This document shows, piece after piece, positions 1 to 6,160 of a stretch of 6,598 nucleotides of DNA. The stretch's first letter is position 1. Each line of letters starts with the position of its first letter. Source of the stretch: JAAFIP01 sp031431335 (GTDB lineage: Bacteria; Pseudomonadota; Gammaproteobacteria; Burkholderiales; Burkholderiaceae_C). Location: positions 1 to 6,598 of the forward strand of contig JANPDG010000131.1 in NCBI GenBank assembly GCA_031431335.1, in the 5' to 3' direction. The translations under genes and the position numbers were made by a program. The notes under the pieces were generated by a model. The model saw nothing but the letters and a program-made list of their open reading frames with translations, made no database searches and had not been told where the DNA came from.

Positions 1-220
1 TAAGAATAACCTGCAAAATGCAGATCACCTTACCCTTTAATCCAACCCGTTTCTGAGTCACCCCACTTGAAAAAACACTCTAAGCTGTTGTCACATATAG
101 AGAATTCGAGATTTCAACGGGGAAATACCGGACAGTAGTGATTTTAGGTGGTATTTTTGGCATTTTCCGACGTGGATATTGAATAGTCTGCTATTTATTT
201 AGTAGTACTAATAGCTTTAA
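1..220. other. AT-rich intergenic stretch, no gene supported
   Basis: This stretch lies beyond the 3' end of the adenosine deaminase gene and is clearly AT-richer than the genes to its right. All three plus-strand frames hit stops early, and the one short ATG frame (19-57, 12 codons) has no ribosome binding site. I see small inverted repeats only: CTGCA/TGCAG at 11-23 with a 3-base loop, and GCTATT/AATAGC at 190-215 with a 14-base interior that contains the palindrome TAGTACTA. The second one sits just after the deaminase stop codon and could help end that transcript, but it is short and no T-run follows it on the minus strand. No tRNA, repeat array or convincing promoter is visible. Confidence 0.6.
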
Positions 221-1297
221 TCAACCCCCAGCCAATTGCTGCAATACCCGCTGCACTACCGCCTGCGGCATAAACGATGCGCGGGCTGCGCTTTGCATGC
301 TGGCTTCTATGTCGGCAACTTGCCAGCCCAGCGCTTGGTGCACTGCCGCCAGCTCACCGCTGTGGGTCACGCCGGAGATTAAGCGGTTGTCTGTGTGGAC
401 TGACAGGCTCAGGCCCGCAGACAGCATGCTTTTCATGGGGTGGCTGGCCAGGTCGGCGCACACGCCGGTGTGGGTGTTGCTGGTGGGGCAGACTTCAAAA
501 TGCACTGGGCGGCCGTGTGCCTTTTGATCAACCGCCATCGCAGCAACGGTGTGCATGCGGCGCAGGGCGGCGGCAGCGTCTTCGCCGGGGGCGGGCTGCG
601 CAATCTGCACGCCGTGGCCGATGCGCGTAGCGCCCAGTTCAATGGCTTCTAACACCCGCTGGCCGTGGTCGGCCTCGCCTGCGTGCAAGGTGATACCCAA
701 GCCTGCGTCGCGCGCCAGATGGATGGCTGCGCGGTGCACGGTAGCAGGAAAGCCTTTTTCGGCACCCGCCAAGTCAAAGCCCACCACGCCGTAGCTGGCA
801 TAGCGCACCGCTAAGCGCGCCGCGCTCTCCACGGCTTGCACGCTGTCGGTGCGCATGGCGCACACAATCAGGCCTGCGGGCATGCTGCTGCGCTGCAGTC
901 CGCGCAGCAGGGCTTCGACAGCCAGCTCAGGGGCCAAGCCGTGCGGCTCTAGCAGCAGCGGGGCCATGCGAAACTCAGCCAGCACACAGCCGTCGAGCCG
1001 CGCATCTTCAGCCGCCTCAAAAGCCACCTGCTCACAGGCGCGTGCCGTCGCCATAGCGGCCACCGTCAGGCCAAAGGCCCTCAAATACCGCTCCAAGCTG
1101 CCCGAGTTAGCATTGCTTTGCAGCCACAGCGCCAGTTCGGGCGCGGTGGCTACAGGTAAGGAAATGTTGCTTGTCTGGCATAGCGCGAGCAGGGTTTGTG
1201 GCCGCAGGCCTCCGTCTAAGTGCTCGTGCAGCAGCACCTTAGGCAAAGTGCGCCAGTGGTCTGCGCTGCTGTGAATTTGAGTGGATGAGTCCAGCAT
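221..1297 (-). CDS. add: adenosine deaminase
   Basis: Zinc-dependent cytosolic enzyme of the metallo-dependent hydrolase superfamily that hydrolyses adenosine (and usually deoxyadenosine) to inosine and ammonia, the first step of adenosine salvage or breakdown. At 358 residues it has normal family length. Seen in the sequence: the N-terminal metal motif LHEHLDGGLRP (H24, H26, D28), GFDLAGAE at 173-180, HAGE at 205-208 with the metal ligand H205 and catalytic E208, RIGHG with H228, EVCPTSN at 268-274, and HTDN at 301-304 where D303 is the expected last zinc ligand. The second acidic residue seen in many family members (TDD) is Asn here, and LHEHLDGG, GSLERYL and TDNRL recall the actinobacterial Add subfamily. 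The ATG start is preceded by only a partial Shine-Dalgarno (GAGTGA, 8 bases away). It is transcribed away from the nucleoside transporter operon, with which it shares its upstream region. Other deaminases of the superfamily (adenine, N6-methyl-AMP) are less likely given these motifs. Confidence 0.93.
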   Translation of the reverse strand: MLDSSTQIHSSADHWRTLPKVLLHEHLDGGLRPQTLLALCQTSNISLPVATAPELALWLQSNANSGSLERYLRAFGLTVAAMATARACEQVAFEAAEDARLDGCVLAEFRMAPLLLEPHGLAPELAVEALLRGLQRSSMPAGLIVCAMRTDSVQAVESAARLAVRYASYGVVGFDLAGAEKGFPATVHRAAIHLARDAGLGITLHAGEADHGQRVLEAIELGATRIGHGVQIAQPAPGEDAAAALRRMHTVAAMAVDQKAHGRPVHFEVCPTSNTHTGVCADLASHPMKSMLSAGLSLSVHTDNRLISGVTHSGELAAVHQALGWQVADIEASMQSAARASFMPQAVVQRVLQQLAGG

Positions 1298-1318
1298 GGG
1301 GTAATCACTCTAAAAAAA

Positions 1319-1333
1319 TATCCGTAGAGGATA
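1319..1333. promoter_or_regulatory. candidate operator, inverted repeat
   Basis: TATCC, a 5-base spacer (GTAGA), then GGATA form a perfect 15-bp dyad in the divergent region, about 22 bp upstream of the deaminase start codon and just upstream of the putative transporter promoter. The position would suit a regulator acting on both genes. The arms are only 5 bp and no regulator gene is in the window, so this is a weak candidate. Confidence 0.25.
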
Positions 1334-1340
1334 ACCCGGC

Positions 1341-1370
1341 TTGGCAAAGGCACGTTGATTAAGGCATGAT
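1341..1370 (+). promoter_or_regulatory. candidate sigma-70 promoter for the transporter operon
   Basis: TTGGCA at 1341-1346 (5 of 6 to the -35 consensus) and CATGAT at 1365-1370 (4 of 6 to the -10 consensus) are separated by 18 bp, which would start RNA near 1377 and give a leader of about 70 bases. An overlapping alternative is a sigma-54-like element, AGGCATG-N4-TGGCT at 1362-1377, with GG and GC dinucleotides at the correct 10-base separation (9 of 12 consensus positions). Neither is decisive from sequence alone. Confidence 0.35.
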
Positions 1371-1393
1371 TCTGGCTTGCAGATTTCATAAGC

Positions 1394-1415
1394 CCTCCAA
1401 AAACACTTTTGGAGG
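1394..1415 (+). promoter_or_regulatory. leader hairpin, terminator-like, before the binding-protein gene
   Basis: CCTCCAAAA, loop ACAC, TTTTGGAGG form a perfect 9-bp stem with a 4-base loop, followed at 1416 by ATTTTT. It lies in the 5' leader, 32 bp before the start codon. It looks like a small intrinsic terminator or attenuator, or an mRNA-stabilising 5' hairpin. The right arm contains a full Shine-Dalgarno core (GGAGG) with no start codon at a usable distance. The structure is certain on paper; the function is inferred. Confidence 0.5.
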
Positions 1416-1433
1416 ATTTTTAAAGCTTTTTAA

Positions 1434-1439
1434 AGAGGA
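1434..1439 (+). promoter_or_regulatory. ribosome binding site of the binding-protein gene
   Basis: AGAGGA lies 8 bases before the ATG at 1448 and follows a 9-base direct repeat, TTTTTAAAG, at 1417-1425 and 1427-1435. The strong site and the AT-rich, unstructured flank fit high expression of a periplasmic binding protein. Confidence 0.7.
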
Positions 1440-1447
1440 AATTCACC

Positions 1448-2431
1448 ATGGCATTGAACCTACGCGCCACTTTGATCGCAGCCGCCGCTGTCACCACAGT
1501 TTTGGCCACCACCAGCGCTTTTGCAGATCCCGCCATCATTTTTGATATGGGCGGTAAGTTTGACAAGTCATTTAACGAAGCTGCCTACAACGGCATCGAG
1601 AAATGGAAAAAAGAAACTGGCAAGACTTACCTAGAGTTTGAAGTGACCAACCCTACCCAGCGCGAGCAGGCTATTCGCCGCATGGCTGAGCGCGGTGCAA
1701 GCCCGATCATTGGTATTGGCTTTGCCCAAGGTGACGCGATCCAAAAAGTAGCCAAAGAATTTCCTAAGCTCAAGTTTGCCATCGTTGACTCCGTGGTGGC
1801 CGAGCCTAACGTGCAGTCGGTGGTGTTCAAAGAGCACGAAGGCAGCTTCTTGGTCGGCATGCTGGCTGCGCAAGCCTCTAAAACCGGCAAAGTCGGCTTT
1901 GTGGGCGGCATGGACATTCCGTTGATTCGCCGCTTCCAGTGCGGTTACGAGCAAGGTGCCAAGTTTTCTAACGCCAAGGTAGAAACCTTTGCCAACATGA
2001 CCGGCACCACGGGCGCAGCCTGGAACGACCCAGGTCGCGGCAGCGAGCTGACCAAAGCCCAGTTTGCCAAAGGCGCTGATGTCGTGTTTGCAGCCGCAGG
2101 CGGCACCGGCATGGGCGTGTACCAAGCCGCTAAAGACTCTGGCAAGCTAGCCATCGGTGTCGACAGCAACCAAAACGGCATCCACCCCGGCAGCATGCTG
2201 ACCTCGATGCTCAAGCGTGTCGACGTGGCCGTGTACAACGCCGCCAAAGCGCACACCCCAGGTGTCAGCGCGCTGGGCCTGAAAGAAGGCGGCGTGGACT
2301 ACGCGATGGACGCTAACAACGACAAGCTGGTCACAGCTGACATGCGCAAAAAAGTGGACGCTGCCAAAGCTGACATTATTTCTGGCAAAGTCAAAGTCGT
2401 GGACTTCATGGCTGCCAACAAGTGTGAGTAA
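1448..2431 (+). CDS. BMP family ABC transporter substrate-binding protein (nucleoside-type)
   Basis: Periplasmic ligand-capture component of a BMP/PnrA-like ABC importer; the family binds purine and pyrimidine nucleosides. The 327-residue product starts with a Sec signal peptide: short n-region with R6, alanine-rich core, and a likely cut after AFA at residue 26. There is no lipobox, so it should be a soluble periplasmic protein rather than a lipoprotein. Family motifs in order: FDMGGKFDKSFNEAAYNG at 32-49 (F42 matches the position that stacks on the base in PnrA), EHEGSFLVGMLAA around 129-141, GKVGFVGG at 147-154, FAAAGGTGMGVY at 214-225 and IGVDSNQ at 236-242 followed by SMLKRVDVAVY. The VDSNQ segment has Asn where many relatives have Asp. 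The mature protein has only two cysteines, C165 and C326, which could form a disulfide. It is the first gene of the operon, with a strong ribosome site. Exact substrate preference cannot be read from sequence; purine bases or other ligands remain possible. Confidence 0.93.
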   Translation: MALNLRATLIAAAAVTTVLATTSAFADPAIIFDMGGKFDKSFNEAAYNGIEKWKKETGKTYLEFEVTNPTQREQAIRRMAERGASPIIGIGFAQGDAIQKVAKEFPKLKFAIVDSVVAEPNVQSVVFKEHEGSFLVGMLAAQASKTGKVGFVGGMDIPLIRRFQCGYEQGAKFSNAKVETFANMTGTTGAAWNDPGRGSELTKAQFAKGADVVFAAAGGTGMGVYQAAKDSGKLAIGVDSNQNGIHPGSMLTSMLKRVDVAVYNAAKAHTPGVSALGLKEGGVDYAMDANNDKLVTADMRKKVDAAKADIISGKVKVVDFMAANKCE

Positions 2432-2444
2432 ACCTACGCCAGAG

Positions 2445-2477
2445 ATGGGCACAGTCTGTGCTACGCTTATCACGTGA
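2445..2477 (+). other. possible 10-codon minicistron overlapping the ATPase start
   Basis: ATG at 2445 opens a 10-codon frame (MGTVCATLIT) whose TGA stop overlaps the GTG start of the ATPase gene as GTGA at 2474-2477. This geometry is what termination-reinitiation coupling uses, and the ATPase start itself has no Shine-Dalgarno. The minicistron also lacks a good ribosome site (only AGAG directly against the ATG), so it may be coincidence. Confidence 0.2.
2449..2461 (+). repeat. short inverted repeat between binding-protein and ATPase genes
   Basis: GCACAG-T-CTGTGC is a perfect 6-bp dyad with a 1-base centre in the 42-bp gap. As RNA it would fold as a small hairpin with a 4-bp core (GCAC/GTGC) and a 5-base loop. 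Hairpins in this place often mark 3' ends of binding-protein mRNA segments in importer operons, but this one is small, and a protein-binding site is equally possible. Confidence 0.35.
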
Positions 2478-4102
2478 GCACAGACACCATTTCGCCCCCC
2501 GCAAGCCGCACCGCGCCAGCCGCTGTGCGGCTTTCTTCTGCGCCCGCCGTACGGCTGATAGCCATTGAAAAACGCTTTGGCAGCGTGCGCGCCAACCACG
2601 ACGTCAACCTGACCGTGCTCGCAGGCACCATCCACGGCCTGGTGGGCGAGAATGGCGCTGGCAAAAGCACGCTGATGTCGATTTTGTATGGCTTTTATAC
2701 GGCTGACAGCGGCAGCATCGAAGTCGAAGGCCAGGCCGTGCGCATTCGCCATTCAGACGAGGCTATTCGCCTAGGCATTGGCATGGTGCACCAACACTTT
2801 ATGCTGGTCGATACCCTGAGCGCGCTGGACAATATATTGCTTGGGATAGAGCCGTATTTTGATCTGCGCAAATCGCAAAACATCACCCGCAGCCAATTGC
2901 AAACGCTCATGCACGACACTGGCTTGCAGGTGCCGCTGGACAGCCTGGTGGAAGACCTGAGCGTGGGCGACCGGCAGCGGCTGGAGATATTGAAAGCACT
3001 GCACCGCGGCGCACGTATTTTGATATTGGACGAGCCCACGGCCGTGCTCACTGCGCAAGAGACCGACGCCCTGTTTGTGGTGCTGCGCCGCCTGCGCGAG
3101 CAAGGCAAAACCATCATATTGATCACCCACAAACTGCGCGAGGTGCTGGCGCTGTGCGACACCGTCACGGTGATGCGCGCAGGCCAAGTGGTGCACGAGT
3201 GTGCTACTGCGGGCGCCACAGTAGCGCAACTGGCCGAAGCCATGGTGGGGCGCAAGCTGCGCGCCCCAGCTGCCCGCGCCGCGCTGCATGCCAACGCGCC
3301 TGTGCGCTTGGCCGCCCAAGACCTGCGCTGCTCTGATGCGCATGGCGTAGAGCGCCTGCGCGGTGTCTCGCTGCAGGTGCGCTCAGGCGAGATTGTGGGC
3401 GTAGCAGGTGTGGCGGGCAACGGCCAAACCGAGCTGATCGAAATTTTAAGTGGCATGCGCCGCCCCCAAGGCGGGCAAATGCAGCTGGACGGCCTGCCCT
3501 ACACAGCGGCGCAGTGGCTTAACCCACAGGCAGCGCGCAACGCAGGTCTGGCCCATGTGCCTGAAGACCGCCACGAGCGCGGGCTGGTCATGCCGTTTGC
3601 GGCGTGGGAGTCAGCAGTGCTGGGCTATGAGCGCTTGGCCACCTACAGCCAGGGCCTGTGGATGAAGACCCGCGCCATGCTCAGCGAGACCCGTACGCTG
3701 ATGGAGCGCTTTGATGTCAGGCCGCCGCATCCGCAACTCGGCTCATCCAAGTTTTCAGGAGGCAACCAGCAAAAGCTGATCTTGGCGCGCGAGTTTAACC
3801 AGTCACCCAAAGTGCTGCTGGTGGGCCAGCCCACACGCGGTGTGGACATTGGGGCGATAGAGTTTATTCACGGCCAGCTGCGCCGTTTGCGCGACGAAGG
3901 CTGCGCTATTTTGCTAGTCTCTAGCGAGTTGGAAGAAATTTTGGCACTCTCAGACCGCGTGATCGTGATGAACCAAGGGCACATCACGGGCGAGCTGCCC
4001 GTTAACGAATGCAATGAACAAAACTTAGGACTGCTCATGGTGTCACAAAGTTCGGCTCAGGATTTATCACAGAGCTCGTCACAAGCCAAGGTGCCTGCAT
4101 GA
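2474..4102 (+). CDS. ABC transporter ATP-binding protein, two fused nucleotide-binding domains (BMP/nucleoside importer)
   Basis: Cytoplasmic ATPase that drives the importer; both nucleotide-binding domains are on one 542-residue chain, as in NupO/NupA and sugar importers of the RbsA type. Domain 1 is intact: Walker A GENGAGKST at 58-66, Q-loop Q107, signature LSVGDRQ at 162-168, Walker B ILILDEP at 182-188 and switch H219. Domain 2 has an intact signature FSGGNQQ at 427-433, but a degenerate Walker A (GVAGNGQTE, Q318 for Lys), a Walker B ending in GQPT at 451-454 (Gly and Gln for Asp and Glu) and Ser where the switch His should be (483-484). This asymmetry is usual in the family, so one hydrolytic site is expected. 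The start is uncertain: GTG at 2474 has no Shine-Dalgarno and gives about 26 low-conservation residues before RLIAIEKRFG; another GTG lies at 2525. No in-frame ATG exists between it and the upstream stop. The gene overlaps the next by ATGA. Confidence 0.93.
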   Translation: MSTDTISPPASRTAPAAVRLSSAPAVRLIAIEKRFGSVRANHDVNLTVLAGTIHGLVGENGAGKSTLMSILYGFYTADSGSIEVEGQAVRIRHSDEAIRLGIGMVHQHFMLVDTLSALDNILLGIEPYFDLRKSQNITRSQLQTLMHDTGLQVPLDSLVEDLSVGDRQRLEILKALHRGARILILDEPTAVLTAQETDALFVVLRRLREQGKTIILITHKLREVLALCDTVTVMRAGQVVHECATAGATVAQLAEAMVGRKLRAPAARAALHANAPVRLAAQDLRCSDAHGVERLRGVSLQVRSGEIVGVAGVAGNGQTELIEILSGMRRPQGGQMQLDGLPYTAAQWLNPQAARNAGLAHVPEDRHERGLVMPFAAWESAVLGYERLATYSQGLWMKTRAMLSETRTLMERFDVRPPHPQLGSSKFSGGNQQKLILAREFNQSPKVLLVGQPTRGVDIGAIEFIHGQLRRLRDEGCAILLVSSELEEILALSDRVIVMNQGHITGELPVNECNEQNLGLLMVSQSSAQDLSQSSSQAKVPA

Positions 4103-5241
4103 GCCAGAGCACGGTTGATATTCCGCGCTGGGTTGATGTGGGCGTGGTGCCACTGGTGAACTTGGCCATTGCTTTGCTTGCAGCCGGCATCGTTGTGGCG
4201 CTGGTGGGCCAGAGCCCTAGCGAGGTGATGAATGCGCTCCTTAAAGGCGCGCTGGGCTCGCAGCGGGGGTTTAGCTACACGCTGTATTTCGCCACCACGT
4301 TTGTCTTTACGGGCTTGGCCGTAGCATTGGCTTTTCATGCGGGCTTGTTCAATATTGGCGGCGAAGGCCAGGCCATGATGGGCGGCTTGGGCGGCGGCTT
4401 GATGGCCCTGTGGCTCGCGCCTAGCTTGCCGTCTTGGCTGGTGTTGCCGCTGATGGTGGTGGCCTCGGCAGCGTTTGCCTGCGCTTGGGCGCTGATACCA
4501 GCCTACCTGCAGGCCTATCGCGGCAGCCATATTGTCATCACCACCATCATGTTTAACTTTTTGGCCAGCAGCCTGATGGTGTATTTGCTGGTCAACGTGC
4601 TCAAGCCTGCGGGGGAGATGAACGTGCAAAGCGCGGTGTTTGCGGCCAGCGCCACCATGCCGGGCGTGCACACTGCCCTGTCGTGGATCGGCATAGAGTG
4701 GCCTTCGTCACCGCTGAATTTGAGTGTCGTAATTGCACTGGTCTGCTCTGTGGGCGTGTATTTGCTGCTCTGGAAAACGCGCATCGGCTACCAGTTGCGC
4801 GCCAGTGGCGCCAGCCAAGGTGCGGCAGTCTACGCGGGCATTACGCCGCAAAAACAAATATTGATTGCCATGGGTGTCTCAGGCGCGCTCGCCGGCATGG
4901 TGGCAATGAACGAAGTCTCTGGCGTGCACGGCAAGCTGCTGCCAGACTTTGTATCAGGCGCAGGGTTTACGGGCATTGCTGTGGCGCTGATGGGGCGCAA
5001 TCACCCCGTGGGCATTATTTTGTCCAGCCTGCTGTTTGGCATGATTTTTCAGGGCGGTGCAGAGGTGGCGTTTGAAGTCAAAGACTTTACCAAAGACATG
5101 GTGGTGATGCTGCAGGGGTTTATTGTGCTGTTTTCGGGCGCCATGGCGTATGCCACAGCGCCGCTGATGGGCCGCATCTACCGCAGCATGCACCGCAAGC
5201 TGGGCCGTGCTGGCCCAGAGCAGGAGGCCCAGCGTGGATAG
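4099..5241 (+). CDS. ABC transporter permease, first subunit (BMP/nucleoside importer, NupP-like)
   Basis: Inner-membrane subunit that forms half of the translocation path. The 380-residue protein is strongly hydrophobic, with about eight or nine membrane segments (approximately 14-37, 60-80, 84-106, 112-138, 145-168, 206-225, 252-270, 286-318, 333-355). The family hallmark FHAGLFNIGGEGQAMMGG is at 79-96. The cytoplasmic coupling segment that contacts the ATPase is RASGASQGAAVYAGIT at 234-249, followed by SGALAGM. It ends in a charged, basic tail (356-380) expected to be cytoplasmic. The start is secure: ATG at 4099 overlaps the ATPase stop (ATGA), with AAGG seven bases upstream, so the two are probably translationally coupled. 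It differs from the second permease in being longer and in having the NIGGEGQ rather than the DIGLEGK form of the motif, which places it in the first-permease group of this transporter type. Confidence 0.92.
   Translation: MSQSTVDIPRWVDVGVVPLVNLAIALLAAGIVVALVGQSPSEVMNALLKGALGSQRGFSYTLYFATTFVFTGLAVALAFHAGLFNIGGEGQAMMGGLGGGLMALWLAPSLPSWLVLPLMVVASAAFACAWALIPAYLQAYRGSHIVITTIMFNFLASSLMVYLLVNVLKPAGEMNVQSAVFAASATMPGVHTALSWIGIEWPSSPLNLSVVIALVCSVGVYLLLWKTRIGYQLRASGASQGAAVYAGITPQKQILIAMGVSGALAGMVAMNEVSGVHGKLLPDFVSGAGFTGIAVALMGRNHPVGIILSSLLFGMIFQGGAEVAFEVKDFTKDMVVMLQGFIVLFSGAMAYATAPLMGRIYRSMHRKLGRAGPEQEAQRG
5222..5227 (+). promoter_or_regulatory. ribosome binding site fixing the second permease start
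   Basis: A perfect AGGAGG inside the last codons of the first permease lies 6 bases before GTG at 5234. This decides for the GTG start over the in-frame ATG at 5207, which would add nine residues and has no such site. Confidence 0.85.
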
Positions 5242-6151
5242 TCTTTTGGTTTTAGACATTGTGGCGTCTTCGCTGCGCTTGGCTGCGCCGCTGATTTTTT
5301 GTGCGCTGGCAGGGGTGTTGGCCGAGCGTGCGGGTGTGATCGATATTGGACTGGAAGGCAAAATGCTGTTTGCTGCTTTTGCAGCCGCTGCCGTTGGCGT
5401 GGCCACCCAATCCACCACCTTGGCCATCCTGGCCGCCGTGGTGGTGGCCGTGGCGCTATCGTGCCTGCACGGCTTTGCCTGCGTGACTTACCACGGCAAC
5501 CAAGTGATCTCTGGCTTGGCTATCAACATCATTGCAGCGGGCCTCACGGTGGTGTTGGGCATTGCGTGGTTTAAGCAAGGCGGACAAACGCCCTCTGTCA
5601 TCGACGCAGTGCGGCTCAAGCCGATGAGCGAGATCCCTTTGCTGAACCAAAGTATTTTGGTCTATGTGGCGCTGATTTTGGTGGGCGTCGTGTGGTGGCT
5701 GCTGTTTCGCACCCGTTTGGGCCTGCGTCTGCGCGCCGTAGGCGAGAACCCCGCGATGGTCGACGCAGCCGGTGTGTCGGTGGCGCGTGTGCGCTATTTG
5801 GCGCTGATGGGCAACGGCATGCTGTGCGGCCTGGCAGGCTGCTATTTGGTCTTGGCACAAAACGCTTCTTTTGCGCCGCACATGACGGCAGGGCGCGGTT
5901 TTATGGCGCTTGCGGCCATGATTTTTGGCAAATGGCACCCTGTGGGCGCGTTGTGGGCGTGTTTGCTATTTGGCTTTTTAGACGCAGTGGCCATCCGCTT
6001 GCAAGGCGTCGTAGTGCCGGGCTTTGGCGAGGTGCCAGTGCAACTGATTCAGGCTCTGCCTTACTTATTGACTGTCGTATTGCTGGCAGGTTTCATAGGC
6101 AAAGCGACAGCGCCCAAGGCTTTGGGCTCACCGTACATTAAAACGCGTTAG
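5234..6151 (+). CDS. ABC transporter permease, second subunit (BMP/nucleoside importer, NupQ-like)
   Basis: Second inner-membrane subunit of the importer, 305 residues from the GTG start. It has about eight or nine hydrophobic segments. The family hallmark ERAGVIDIGLEGKML is at 31-45 (many relatives read VNIGLEG, so Asp replaces Asn here). The coupling segment is RAVGENPAMVDAAGVSVARVRY at 167-188, in two parts: RAVGENP, then DAAGVSV. It is followed by TAGRGFMALAAMIFGKWHP at 218-236, QALPYLLTVVLL at 273-284 and the typical C-terminal PKALGSPY at 294-301. The start is set by AGGAGG six bases upstream and overlaps the first permease by 8 bp, so translational coupling is likely. It should pair with the first permease as a heterodimer on the fused ATPase. 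Its TAG stop lies within the Shine-Dalgarno of the downstream cytidine deaminase. Confidence 0.92.
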   Translation: MDSLLVLDIVASSLRLAAPLIFCALAGVLAERAGVIDIGLEGKMLFAAFAAAAVGVATQSTTLAILAAVVVAVALSCLHGFACVTYHGNQVISGLAINIIAAGLTVVLGIAWFKQGGQTPSVIDAVRLKPMSEIPLLNQSILVYVALILVGVVWWLLFRTRLGLRLRAVGENPAMVDAAGVSVARVRYLALMGNGMLCGLAGCYLVLAQNASFAPHMTAGRGFMALAAMIFGKWHPVGALWACLLFGFLDAVAIRLQGVVVPGFGEVPVQLIQALPYLLTVVLLAGFIGKATAPKALGSPYIKTR

Positions 6152-6160
6152 GAGCATCTG

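Noticed and set aside
19..57. Twelve-codon plus-strand frame near the left edge
   Set aside because: No ribosome site, no promoter and no recognisable sequence; expected by chance in AT-rich DNA.
190..215. GCTATT/AATAGC repeat as a rho-independent terminator for adenosine deaminase
   Set aside because: The stem is 6 AT-rich base pairs with a 14-base loop and no T-run on the minus strand; it is too weak to call.
1377..1447. Purine riboswitch in the leader of the importer operon
   Set aside because: The leader has a single hairpin and no three-way junction or conserved purine-aptamer core; it is too short for a known aptamer plus expression platform.
2429..2473. Stop-codon readthrough fusing the binding protein to the ATPase, because they are in the same frame
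   Set aside because: A TAA stop and 14 sense codons separate them, and a fusion would join a periplasmic protein to a cytoplasmic ATPase, which makes no topological sense.
2147..2752. Long minus-strand open frame across the binding-protein/ATPase junction (201 codons)
   Set aside because: It is antisense to two strongly recognisable genes, has low-complexity His/Ala/Val-rich content typical of shadow frames in GC-rich DNA, and has no family motif.
4057..4671. Minus-strand open frame of about 200 codons opposite the first permease
   Set aside because: Its Gln/His/Arg-rich composition is the antisense image of a membrane protein; nothing supports translation.
5207..5233. ATG at 5207 as the start of the second permease
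   Set aside because: It has no ribosome site and would overlap the first permease by 35 bp, whereas GTG 5234 has a perfect AGGAGG at 6 bases.
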